The notes under the pieces: generated by a model
Databases searched by the model: none
The model's input: only the letters and a program-made list of their open reading frames with translations
What the model was told of the DNA's origin: nothing
Program-made: the position numbers and the translations under genes
Source: Tetrahymena thermophila SB210
Taxonomy: Eukaryota; Ciliophora; Oligohymenophorea; Hymenostomatida; Tetrahymenidae
Reading direction: 5' to 3'
Assembly: GCF_000189635.1 (NCBI RefSeq)
Contig: NW_002476179.1
Span: 1-64,000 of the forward strand
DNA: 64,000 nucleotides
Shown: positions 37,497 through 49,861 of the stretch, in pieces
How positions within the stretch are numbered: the stretch's first letter is position 1
Layout of the letters: the number at the start of each line of letters is the position of its first letter

Positions 37497-40400
37497 TCAT
37501 TTCAATTTATATTTTAGTATTTTTATAAAATAAAATAATCCTACAACCCGATTCTTCCATAAATACAAAAAACGATGATAAAATCTTGACATCACAATAT
37601 AAATTTAACTTTAAAAATTACATTTATTTTAAATAAATTTCTCAAATTATTAATTAATTGATATTTTTTTCAACTAGCCTCTTTATTTTACAAATTTAAA
37701 ATATCATTTTTTTTTGTTGATCGTTTTCAATCTAACACATTCTAATATTTTAATAAAATACTCTCAAGACAAAGAAAATAATTCATAATTTGTTATGAAG
37801 AAATTGAAAACCATAATAAAAAATAAAATAAAAAACAATCTTTTGTAATTAAAAATTATATTTACAGAATATCTAATTTCAAAGTTTTTAGATTAACACA
37901 TTTTTTTAGATTAGAACCTAAATTTATTGCCCCCTAACCCTAAACTAAGTTTTAACTGTTATTTTATAAAAAAAATAATAACTATTTATAGAATAACTCT
38001 AAATAGATGATTAAATTAAATTTTAATAAATATATTCAAACAAATTTCAATAATAAGGAAAAATTTAAGAATAAATACGAGAGATCTAGAGTTAAATGTG
38101 AAAGCTAAGCACACCTTGATAACTCCAAGCCTAAATTCAACGCACCCTGATTTCCAATTTTATTTCCACTAAATAGTAATATATTTTAATTTATAAGTAA
38201 TTGTTTTATCATTTACTTTTCATAAATTTGAAGAAAAATAATTATATAATTACAAAAGATCTAATCTTATAATTGAGAGATTACTGCATTTTACTAAAGC
38301 AGAGCCTAACTCTTATAAGCTCTAATCTCCAAGTTAGGTTTTACTTTTTTTAATTTCATTTTAATTTTATAAAAAGTAAAAAGTATTAATTCTAAAAAAG
38401 AGATTTAAAGGCTAAATAAATAATGAAGGAATTAGTAAAATTTATTTTTCTTAAAATTAAAAATTATTTTTATATTTATATTATTAATTGAAATAGAGAC
38501 TAACTTTCTGATTAAGTCAAATTGAAATTAAATTTTACCACAATATTAACACCAAAGAAGATAAATTTTTATTTTTAGCTAAACCTTAGCATAAAATTTA
38601 AAAACCTTAAGCACCAATATCATTATTATACCTTTTAATTTTTTAAAGAAACTGAAATTGAAGAGAAATCATAATTCATCAAAAAAGTAGTTGAAAAACA
38701 GCAAATAATTGCAAAACAAATTTAAATTATTACATTCAAATTCAAATGAATCAAAAAATAATTTAATAGATTTACGAGAAATTTAAAGCTAATGTATTTA
38801 GTTTTGTACAGTTTTAAAAGATTATTGCTAAACCTGAAACACCTATCTACCCAAAATTATTCCTACTATTAAAATATAAACATTAATAATATTTTTAAAA
38901 ATAAATTTATATAAATTATTTAAGTAATTGCTAAATTTTATTTAATAAGTAGAAAGTAATTTGTTAAATTTTATTTAATGAGTAATAGATAGATAATTAA
39001 CTAATCAATCATCAATATAAATTTAAATCAAAAAAGCTTACTCTAAAGATAAGTTTAGACTTTAAAGATTGTCATAATTTTAAAATGAAAAACCTAAATC
39101 TTTGACCCCTTAATCTCCAATACTATTGTTACTATATATTAAAATAAATAATATATCTTATCTAAAGTTTTAATATTAAAATAATAATTTAGAAGAAATT
39201 TTATTTTATAAAAATTCTTTTTACCTCAAGCCTAGTGTCAGATTGGATAGAACTTTACATTTAGACAAGCCAGAACTTAAAAGTGATACACCTTTATCAT
39301 CAATATTATTAAAGCTTTATTTTAAATAAAATCTTTTTTAGTATTATGCTAAAAAAAACATAAAAAAATTCAAAATTTAAAGAAAAAAATATTTTAAATA
39401 ATTAAAATTTGTAGTAATTATTGATAATACAAAAATGAAAAAATGTCTTTTACTAAAGAAAAAGGATCAAAGTTGAGAGTTTCATACATTTAGCTAGATT
39501 TAATCCTAGAGATTATGCTCCAACAGTTCCAATATTTGTGCAACTTTTATTATGATTCAAATAACCAATTTTACAGTTGAAAGAAATTTATTTATTTAAA
39601 AAAAAATTACCACAGATTTAAACATAAAGTTGAAATTTTAGTACAATTTGCTAAAGCTAAAGATAAAGCCTAAACACCTTCATCATTTATCTAGTTTTCA
39701 CTAATAACAAAACAATTAAAATTAATATTTTATTTTCAAATTAATTTTATTTTTAATGTTTTTATGATGATTTAAGAGATATTTATTTTTAATAAAAGAT
39801 TGTAAAAATATAAATTAATTAATTTTACTAGATGTCTAATTTGAAATTTGAGATATTAGTACAATTTTTTAAGCCAGAGCTTAAGCATTCTAATCCTCTT
39901 GCTGTGATTTTACACTCGCTTTTTGTTTTTAAATTTAATATTAAAGTTAAAAATAACTAATAAGAATTATGTTAATAAATTTTTACCTAAGTTTAACATT
40001 TAGAATTTAAAGATTATCACATTTTCCTAAATATGAAAATAAATTTGACATATTTTCATAGCAAATATTTTTTCCACTTAAAAATAAAAAATTTATTTTA
40101 ATAATTTTGCATAAATAAATAAATCCAAAAATAAAAAAGAAGAAAATAATTTTAATTTTAAGATTAAATTAGAATAAGTGCAATCAATATTTTAAATATC
40201 TCAAATTATCATTAATTAAGGTAAGACCGTGCAAAAAGTTAAGCTCTACAAAATAAAATAAAATCGTTTTTGTTTTTTTATTTATGAGAATAAAAAGTAT
40301 TTAAAAAGAAGTTAAATAAATAAATGTTTCTTAGATAGATATTGGAAGTAATTTTATACTTGAGTTCAAAGTTAAAAGTTGAAAGCTTAGAGCAATGCAT

Positions 40401-41842
40401 TAGACCAGAAAATAAATCTAAGATTCCTTAAGATCCTATTTCTTTGTTTTATCTTTTATAAAAAATTTAAAAAACAAAATTCACTATTTTTTTATTAATA
40501 ATTAAATAAAATATTTTATGATATTATAAATCAATATAAAATAAAATTAATTCATGAAATATAAGTTAAAAATACCCAAGTTAAAGAGTTAAATTTGAAA
40601 GATCTCTGCATTTAATTAGTTATTATCCTAAATTTTCTAATCCTTAGTCTTTGATTTGAGTTTATCTTTTCATAAAACAATGTTTAGTTTTGCTTTAAAA
40701 AAATATTAAACATAACAACAAACAATTCTTGATTTAAGTAGTTAAAATATTTAGCAGGAATTAAGGTTCAACATATTTTTTTTTTATTTTAGTGGAGTAT
40801 TTGTTAGTTTTTTTTAGAATAATTAATGCCAAAATTACATCATTTAAAAAAAAAATTATTTGAAGAAAAAAATTGAAAATTACTTTTTAATTTTTGTATT
40901 TTTTTCAAATAAAATATTTTAAAAATTAATGATTAAGTAAAAAAGATAAATTTTAAAGATTTCTTTAAATTTATAATCAATCTTACATGAGCAAAATTGT
41001 AAGAGTTTAGATATTAGTGCAATAAGCTAAGTTCTAATAAAAAAGTTGTAAATCTTCTTCATTATCTTTTATAATTCTATTTAAAAATAACAAATATATT
41101 AGCTTATGAAAAACAATTAAAAAATTGTTTTAAAGTTTATTTTAGGTTTAATTCTTAAATTATTTTAAAATTAATTTATTTTAGTAATGTAGACCAAACA
41201 ATAGAGTCAACATTAATATTAAAAAATTTATACTGAAGACTGATATTTAGATAAGACTGAAGCAATTTTGATGAGCTTATAAACTTTAGTTATAAAAATA
41301 AGATATTTTTTTTAATTCTTATTTAATATTTTATTACATCTTTTAGACTACAAAACAATTTTGTTTATTATATCATTTATTTTTTTTCTAGCTTTACACT
41401 AATAATAAATTTAATTAAATTTCTTTTTCAAAATACATTGCAATTTAGTTATTTGTAATATCTCTTTTTATTTTACTAAATTTAAATAATATATTGATTA
41501 ATTAATTACTGATTCATGTTCTTGTAAAAAGTTTTACTATATTCAAAGGATGAAGAGTATTATTTCATTTTACATGAGTTTTAAAATAATTTTATTTTAG
41601 ATGAATGATTTAAACTCATTTTTAATTAAAATTTAAATAATTTTTTTAAATTGACAAATTATTGTAAAAATTGCTATTATCATATTAACAGTTGTAAATA
41701 ATTAATTAAGCTAATTAAAAATAAAAACACTTAAAAAATATACTTTAATATTTTTATCAAAGATCATATTATAGCTATTTTCAATATCTATTAAATAGGA
41801 CCTCTCATGATGTTTTATAATTATAAATGTTGGTTGAATCAT
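37497..41842 (-). CDS. Leucine-rich-repeat protein, one repeat per exon
   Basis: The start exon 41842-41744 encodes MIQPTFIIIKHHERSYLID. Less certain 5' exons lie around 41500-41640 and at 41283-41200. Then come 14 regular LRR exons from 41076 to 37866, all with phase-2 borders. Each repeat follows the pattern S-x-N-x-I-G-x-x-G-x3-L-x3-L-x-x-C-x-x-L-S-x-L-x-L-x-L, for example SGNKIGNQGALNLGLELSRC and NNIDDKGVSLLSSGLSKC. This is the ribonuclease-inhibitor-like LRR type expanded in Tetrahymena, which forms a curved solenoid for protein binding. No kinase or other catalytic domain is visible. The C-terminus after the last repeat is uncertain; the frame ending at TGA 37497-37499 is the best option. 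Total about 550-600 residues. Confidence 0.8.
37866..41076 (-). repeat. Array of 14 LRR exons of 90 or 93 nt
   Basis: Exons, in transcription order: 41076-40987, 40665-40576, 40452-40360, 40076-39987, 39918-39829, 39700-39611, 39543-39454, 39314-39225, 39131-39042, 38865-38776, 38631-38539, 38343-38254, 38168-38079, 37955-37866. Twelve are exactly 90 nt and two are 93 nt. Every one starts and ends in phase 2, at the same point of the repeat just before the Asn of the N-x-I-G motif. Each encodes one complete 30- or 31-residue LRR. They are separated by AT-rich introns of about 70-320 bp. Confidence 0.88.
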
Positions 41843-42369
41843 AAATAATTAAAAACTCAATAATAAATAAAATATATTATTTAATAATGTTCTTTTTATT
41901 TACCTATTTATTTTTTGATTTTTGTGATTTTAGTTCAATTATTTAGATTAAATAACTATTTTTTTGAGTAATAAATTAATAAAATTAAATATTTATTTAA
42001 TAAAATATTTATTTCTTTTATATTATGTTAAGAAATTAATATTATTATATTAAAAGCAATTTATTTACTAAAATTTCCAATTAAATTTTTATAAAGTAGG
42101 AGTTAACTTACAAAGAATTTAGGAAATGAATGAGTAGTTTAGAATATAAATTGGAGATAGTAAGTAAATAAATAAATATATTTATAGTTATTTTCTGGCT
42201 TCAAGAAATTTAGTTATTACAAAGAGATTTTATGTTTTGAATAACTTAAAATAAATTAAGTGGTTTTTTTAATAAAACTTAAACTTTTTATAATTTTTTT
42301 TTGTTAAACAACCTTCACTAGAATTTTTTACAGCAAATAAAAGTTGAATATTATCGTATTTAGTTTAAA
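41843..42369. other. Divergent spacer, no gene seen
   Basis: Roughly 530 bp of AT-rich sequence between the LRR gene start and the next forward gene. It presumably contains both promoters; no element recognised. Confidence 0.5.
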
Positions 42370-45300
42370 ATGCTAGTTAGCAAGATATACTCAGCTCTTG
42401 GTAACAAAAAGAAAGCTGAGGCTTAAAAAGTATAAGAATAAGAACTGTTGAAGGCTAAGTAAAAGGAATAGGAGAATTAAATTTAAATTTTCACTAACCA
42501 TAATTAAATCAATATGTTTATAGTAGAAGTTATGAAGTTGATGAAAGATGTAAATTATTTTATTTAATTTAAAATGAAAGTTGATTTAATTTAATAAAAT
42601 TATTAGGGTAGATACCGAAGTGCAATTTCAAAAATTTATTCTTTCTTCAATTCAGATTAATGTATTCAAATTAGTAGCGTTTAAACACTAAAGCTTATTA
42701 GGAGGTATTTTGCTTGTCTTTCTTACATTATAAAAAAAGCGAAAGCATCAGAGGGTAAACCTAGCGAATCTAAATTAAAAACACTATTCTTGCTTCTAAA
42801 AAGAGCAAATGAGTTACTTAATGAACAAAATAGGATAATATTAACATTAGTTTTAAAAGGCCAAAGTGTTCACAATGATAAAAATCCCAATATTAACAGA
42901 CTTTCAATTTAGATGGAACTTAGCTTGCAAGATATTGTTAAAATGTCTTAAAGATCTGTGTTCAAAGGACTTATTTCTTATGATTCTGAGCTAAAAAATG
43001 ATCATTTTGATTTTTAAAAACACATCTCACAAAAAAATAATCCAAATGCTTAGCAAGAGATAGAAAAGGAAGAAAAGAAATTTGATATTAACTTATTTGA
43101 CAATCAAGAAGATGAATTAACTTCTACTGAAAGGGCATTTAAAAATTAATCCTAAAAGTAATAAGAATAAGAAGAAAGAAAGAAAAAGTAAATTCAAAAA
43201 AAAAAAAGTAAAAACCAAATAACTTTTGCGATTAGTAAACACTTTTCATCTTATTTACTAAAAATATAAAAATAGTCTTGTTTCAAACAAAATGTATGAT
43301 AGTTTATTCTTTGAAGCTCTGCTAATTTTGGGCATTCTACTTTAAATAAAAAAATATGATCAGCTAATATGCTCTTTCCTTAAGGAAAGCTCTTGATTTA
43401 TGCAATTAAGTCTAAGGATGTTGGGTAATTTCAAAAATTGATAATTAATTTTGTTTAAAAATAAATATTTTTTAAGGAAGACGAATATTAAAAAGAAATG
43501 GTAAATATCAAGATAGAAGTTTCAAATTTTTACTTTGAACAGCAAAGGTAATTAATTAATTTATTTTTTATATTTTATTATTACAAGTTAAATCTCAACA
43601 ATTGTTAAAAATTTTTATTCATTTTTGTTTGAATTTTCATATTTCTTATTAATTTTTAAATAAAAAATAATTTAAAATTTTTTAACTTTTTTAGGAAAAA
43701 TATTTAAATAATAATTTTTTTTTTACAAATTTTTTAAATAGCTTTAATTCTTGCTAAAAAATGATGAATAAAGTTTGGGATAATATTCTTTAGCAGTTCA
43801 ATATCAAGCAATATATTTTACAAAATTAATATGACTTACCATAGAAACAAAAAATGAGAATAATGCATTCATTTCATGATTATGTAACAAATTTATTTTA
43901 TTTTAAAATAATTTTGAAATTTATTTTTTAAAAAATAATTTTGAAATTTATTAATAGATTTCTTTAGTAATTACTGTTTTGGGAAATATGGCTTTGTTGG
44001 AAGAGTATTAGGGAAATTTCTCTAGGTTGACAGAGTGTATTAAATTATAATTTTGGCTTGCACATAATTATTTAGAAGGTATACACGATGATATATCTAT
44101 TATATGCTCTAATAACTTAAAGAATGCTTAAAAAAAGGTAATAATATTATTAAAAGTTAAATTATAATATTTTTTGAATTTATCAAGTATGCAGAGTTTT
44201 TAACTGAAGAAGGTGAAATTCTCAGAGTTTTAGATGAGGTTTTTGGGATAAAGCAGGAAAAAAGAAATAAATTAAAATTTAATACCTGTGAAGATTAATT
44301 TTAAGAGGAGTTGAATTACAAATTCTACAAAAAGTATAAGATTGAGAAGCTAAATAAAGCATTAGTAATTTTACATAAAAGGTCTAAATCTGCAACTAAA
44401 GAGGATCTTATGAAAGCTTATCACCTTGACTCGCCAAAAAATAGTAAGAGATTTTTATTTTAATTTTACTTTTTGTTATCATCAAAAAATAAGAGAGCAT
44501 TTTTTTATCAATTTTTTTGTAAAAAATTTTAAAAAAAGAGTTGATGAATCTGCTGAAATCAAACTAAGAGGAATAATAACTAGATGCTGAGTTGTAATAA
44601 GAAAACTAAGTGAATTAAAAACAGATTTCTATTTAATTATATGAAGATTAACTAATAAAAAATAATTCGAATAATACCACTTTAAGCACTCGGTTATCAG
44701 AATCTTTAGGTTCACCTTTTTTAACAAATATTTCTTAAAATAATGATTTTCTAAAAGAATCATTTTTATCACCTTTATAAGGAGCATAATTTAACACTCT
44801 AGGTGATTCCTAAGAAAAAAAGATAATGATTGATATAATAGATAATATTAAAGAAGAAGAGGATTTTGTTCTTAGTTAATAACAAGCTGAGAAAAATTAA
44901 ATGTAAAAAATAGTTTCTATGAATAACTTAACTCCTAAAGATAAATTAAATGATAGCTCAAAAATAACTGATAAGCCATCTTACACTATTAAAAGGAGGC
45001 AGTTAAGTTTTGTTAAAAGACCCCCTAAATAAATCTAAAAAGTATAATTTTAATATGGTGTTAATTAACCAGTAGTCTTAACAACTAATAAGTGTAATAA
45101 ATATTTTTTTATTTAATATTTCAAAAAAATCATTAATTTTTACAAAAAATTTTAATTCAAATTTATTTATTTATTTTCTACATTGAACAAAAATAATTAA
45201 AAATTTTAAAAGCAAATAATGATTATGCTTTTATTTTTAGCTCCTCAATTTAATGGAAAAAAAATAAATAATTTGTGAAAGATTTTTAAAGTAAAAAATA

Positions 45301-46953
45301 TTCGTTCTATGTTATTAAAGAATTTAATTTTATATTAAAAGATTGGGAACCGTAGAAATTATATAGTGAAACCCCTATTATAGAAGAAGAAAAAAAGAAA
45401 TAATAAGAGTCGTATAGGAAGATTTAATCGGAAAATAATCTGGATGAAAAAGTAACAGAAGTTTCAAAAAAATAAACAAATCAACCCTTAGGACTGATTA
45501 ATATCGATAAATACTTTAAGGAATTTGTAGAAAAAGATTTGAATAGCAAATAAACTAATTTTTCTCTGGATTTGTAATTTGAAATTATTAAAATTAATTT
45601 TTAATTATATTTTAATTGTTAATTTAGCATTAAATAGGGGATTAACTGTATTATGGAAGATGAAAGATTTGATAACAAGGAGTTTTATGATGCTAGGAAG
45701 TTTATTGAATTTAAGCTTAAGTTTAGATAGGCTGTAAAGGATGGGGATGAAGAATTAAATTTTAACAGAGGAAAAATTGGATTAAGAGAATTAGTGCACC
45801 GCGAGTTTTTGGTATTTTCCAAAAGAATTTTCGACAAATTAGCTAATTATATTTTTATTAATTGAACAGGATTTACAAGACCAAGAAGCAATTTATCTAG
45901 ATTTTCAAAAGAAAAAATAATTGATTAAGTGTAAAATTTATTTTATTTATTTATTTTATTAGTTTAAATTTTATTTATGTCAATCAAAGAAATGTAAGAT
46001 TACATGATTAGATAAAAATAAACTCAGAAGCAGACTTTTGCTCAGCGATTTATGAATCATAGATAAACTCTTAATTTGCACAATGTTTATGATACAAAGC
46101 AAGAAAATGAAAGAATTTTAAGAATAAAAGAAAAGAGGGAATAGAAATTAGCAACTTTGTTTAGTTAAAAATTAAACAATAATAAATTTGAAATGATGAA
46201 AATGCAGCAAGAGCAAAGTTCCCAGAATTAGGAATAAAAATCTATTTAGCACTACAAAGAATTTGCTAAAAAAGTATTTTAATTAATTAATCTCAAAGAG
46301 AATTTTAATAATAGTATTAAATAAAAATAGGGAATAAATTTAATAGCAGAATCTACTTTTAACAATATATAAAAGAGTAGTTAGGAAATCAAAAAGATAA
46401 TCCGAAAATCAAGTCAGTCTTTGTAAGTTCCAGACTAAATTATCACTCCTTAACTTAAAACTTAAGAATCAGAATAAAAGACTGAAAAAAGATAAAAATC
46501 ACCCTAAGCTATGCAGTTATCTTCTATATCAATAACAGCTTTAAGAAAAAATTCTGAAATTAGTTATTTGAACATCAATTCTCCTTCCTCTGGTTAAAAG
46601 TAATTTTATCATACTGACAGACAAATAAATGGTAATTTTTATGAAATTTAAATTTAAATAGTTAAAATTCCTTACTTTGGAGTGATTGCTTCTATAATAA
46701 AGTCTATTATAATTAGCTCGCTTCTAGTTGCAATATGTTTGGAACTAAGCAAGCTGCAAAAAAAGCTAAAGGTATAGGTGATATAGCTTCTTTGGCACTA
46801 AAAATGAGAAGATAAAACGGTTAAGATGCTACAAAAAAACTTTTCAATGGGTAAGAATAAAAGAGAATAAGGAAGAAAACAGTCCACAGAAATATATTAG
46901 AATTAATCAAAAATAGCAGTTCAGTAATTAAAAAAATTACCGATTAAATTTGA
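42370..46953 (+). CDS. Large multi-exon protein, function unknown (1209 aa)
   Basis: Thirteen exons: 42370-42549, 42607-43207, 43276-43424, 43477-43547, 43742-43883, 43958-44137, 44188-44443, 44539-45091, 45241-45573, 45628-45811, 45870-45930, 45963-46631, 46703-46953. All phases agree. The N-terminal half is helical with TPR-like hydrophobic patterning (LCQFWAFYFKQKNMISQYAL then SLRKALDLCNQV; LTECIKLQFWLAHNYLEG). The middle is Ser/Asn/Gln-rich and acidic (IIDNIKEEEDFVLSQ). The C-terminal third is basic and helical (KQTFAQRFMNHRQTLNL, RILRIKEKREQKLATL) and ends KKTVHRNILELIKNSSSVIK. No catalytic motif. A TPR-type scaffold is a guess; a database profile search could change it. Confidence 0.75.
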
Positions 46954-47427
46954 TGAGATATAAAATTTAGTTAAATTAAAAGTGAGATATTTTTTATTTA
47001 TTTTCATTATTCTATTAATTTTAGTAATTTTTTTAAAATTTATATATAGGTTAAAATATCTAAATAATGTATTTATTTACGTTTCTTTTTGCTTTTAATT
47101 TCTTTTTTCCCTAAAGCTTAGTCTATTTAAAGCTCTTTTTCAAATAATTTAATATTAAATAGTCAAATTAACCCTTTCTTTTGGTATTATAAAATGCTAT
47201 TTTATCTAACTGCTTTTATTTAGATCTTATTTATTTATTTTAAAAATATGTGATATTTATATCTACTATATATTTGTATGAATAAATATTATATTTTTAT
47301 ATGAAAATTTTGATAGTATTTCATTCTAATAATTTATTTCAATTATATTTTTTGAACCTTTTTGCCTTAGTGTGTATGTTTTATAATATATATTTACAAA
47401 AATAAATTTAAATAAAATAAAGATAAA
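46954..47427. other. Spacer, no gene seen
   Basis: AT-rich sequence between two forward genes: 3' flank of one and promoter of the next. No coding signal. Confidence 0.5.
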
Positions 47428-48825
47428 ATGTTGGATTATAATTCAAAGTAAGAAAGCTAATAATTAATTAAAAATTTAACTATCTTCAAAGATCACTGCT
47501 CTAAAAATTAAAGCATTTTACAATACCTTATTGAAAAATTTCAAAGTTGGGGTAGCTTGCTAGAAAGAAATAAGAATCTACCTGTTGAATTAGAGTATCA
47601 AAAAATAGTTTAAACCTCGAAAAAATACATTAATGATATTAAAAATAATTATTAATCTTCACTATAACGGTTAAAAAACAAAGAAACTGAGAAACAATAA
47701 GAAGTGTAGGTAAGTGAAAAATAAAATCAAACTATAGTAGAAAAAAACATTCAAAATTAATAAGAAAAATTAGATGATATTAGTTAAAATAAAAATGATT
47801 TGTACAAGATTCAAAAAAAAGCAGTTTTTAGGATAAAGCCAAAAAAAGAACCTTAAAAACTGTCAAATTATGAGAAAATAAAAAAATCACTTAAGAAGTT
47901 TGTTTAAACTAATTATAGGATCACCCCTTTATCAAACTAGAGAAAACCTAAAAGAAAACCAGTAAATATTGATTAAGAAGAAGAATAGTTGCAAGAGAAT
48001 AATTCTTTTAGTGGATCTAATGAATAAAATAAAGACTTAAAAAACTAAAATCAAAAATCCATAATTACTCCTTAGGCTAACAATGAAGCTGATGCTAATC
48101 AATCAAACTAGAGTAAAAAGATTATAGATGAAAGATCTAATATTTACGAAATAGACAACACTCTTTTAACTAAAAATGATATGTCAATTTAAAAAATTTC
48201 AAATTTTTATATTGAAAAAAGATTTAGCTTTGAAGATTATTTGAAGTAAATTGTAGAGTTTGAGGACTACTTTGAAGTCAAAGTTCCTGATTTCTTTAAA
48301 GATAAAGAAATTCATCATTATAGAATGATCATGAATAATTATCAAATAGGTCATCTCAAAATTGATGAAGTTCTCGGAATTAAGAAACTTGTTGAGGTGT
48401 CTTAAAATTAAAGGTTAGTTTCTGCTCTTTTGTTAATTTCTGCTTCATTTTTAAGAGAATTAATAAAAAGAGCTAAAAGAATAGAAAATAACAAAGAAGA
48501 AGAATTGCTAATTGAAAAAGACATAAAAGAATCCAAAGAAAAAAATTATTTAGCTTACATAGAATAAGTCAAATTATTCGAATAGAAATATAACGTATCT
48601 TTCCCTGAGTTTTTTGTAAGTAAAAATTCATTCATGAGAAAAGAGTATTACGAAAAGAGAATAAGTTTGGCTGTTTCTGATGAAGATTGTATAAAAATCT
48701 TTTAAATTCATAAAGCTTATACAAGTACAAGAGGTCATTTACCAAGAGAACTCAGCTCAACCATACAAATAACAGAATCTTAATTACAATGTATTTTTGC
48801 CAGAGCTTAATATCTTTTAAAATGA
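47428..48825 (+). CDS. Intronless 465-aa protein, unknown
   Basis: One uninterrupted frame of 466 codons with many TAA/TAG glutamines, ending at TGA 48823-48825. The first 270 residues are charged, Gln/Asn-rich and low in hydrophobics, probably disordered, with helical stretches (ILQYLIEKFQSWGSLLERN). From about residue 255 the sequence looks folded and helical: FYIEKRFSFEDYLKQIVEFE, then KVPDFFKDKEIHHYRMIMN. A similar block recurs later as YNVSFPEFFVSKNSFMRKEY, so the C-terminal half may contain an internal duplication (E-x-F/Y-x-V-x-P-x-F-F). No family recognised. Lack of introns sets it apart from its multi-exon neighbours. Confidence 0.75.
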
Positions 48826-49861
48826 GGGGATTGATTTTCCTTAAAATTAATATTTTCAAAAAGAGATATTTTCGTTTAAAATATATGCACTTTATGTTAG
48901 TTTTAACAGTTCTCAAAACCATTAAAATTAGATTTTAAAAATATTTAATTAATTTAATATTGAATAAGTTTATTTCATTTTGTAATATTTATTGTCTGGC
49001 TTAAAAAGTTTCGAATATTTATTTTTTTTAAAAAAGTAATCATAATAATAAGAATTATAATATTCTATCAAAATTAATTATTGTGCGTATATAGATTGAG
49101 GGTGCCTCTAATTTTTAAATATATACTACACCGTTTTTTTTAGCACTTATTAGTTATATGGTAAGATAAATTTTTGAGTTATTCAATATTCCAAGCTTAT
49201 TAAGCCTATTGAGCAGACGATTTTTAATATAAACAAGTTATTAAAAAAGAAAAAGCTTTGAATTTAAATATAATTAATACATTTTTTCTATGGAGCTTAT
49301 AAATTTACTTAACTAATTTATTTATTAATTAAAGAAAATTTGATTTCAGATATAAAAAAAGATGTTGCAATAGATTAAATTATAAAATTGATACTGAATA
49401 AAAGATTGTTTAAATAGCTTGTTACTGATCCTTTTTGATCCTTACTTGCTTTAAGAAAAATAAAATTTATATGAACAGTATTTGGTAGCATAAAAAAAAA
49501 AATATATATATGCTAAACTGAAGAATTTAATGTAAAATTTAAGACATTAAAATTTATTTTGTTCTAGTTAAATATGAGGTAAAAGTTAGTTTTCTTCTTT
49601 TCAAAGAACTTAAAATTATTAAATATAGTTAATATAAAATATAATATCTCGAAGTTGTTTTTATATCATAATAATGTAAGGGATTTTATTATCAATTGAT
49701 TGCGGTGATAAACAAGTAGAGATAACTTTAATTACTGTTCCAACAATGAAAGCTTGCAAATATTAAATTATCATAATAAAAAAAACAAATTTTTAATTTT
49801 TTTTTTTCTATTAAATTAATTAAGGAAATAAATTGTATACTAATTAATAATTTATCTTAGT
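48826..49861. other. Spacer, no gene seen
   Basis: About 1 kb of AT-rich sequence between two forward genes, with TA-repeat runs near 49500-49512. No coding signal or clear hairpin. Confidence 0.5.

Noticed and set aside
40190-40260. Possible additional, decayed LRR exon between two regular ones
   Set aside because: A polypyrimidine-AG is present but the following frame reaches TGA and lacks the N-x-I-G and L-x-L pattern.
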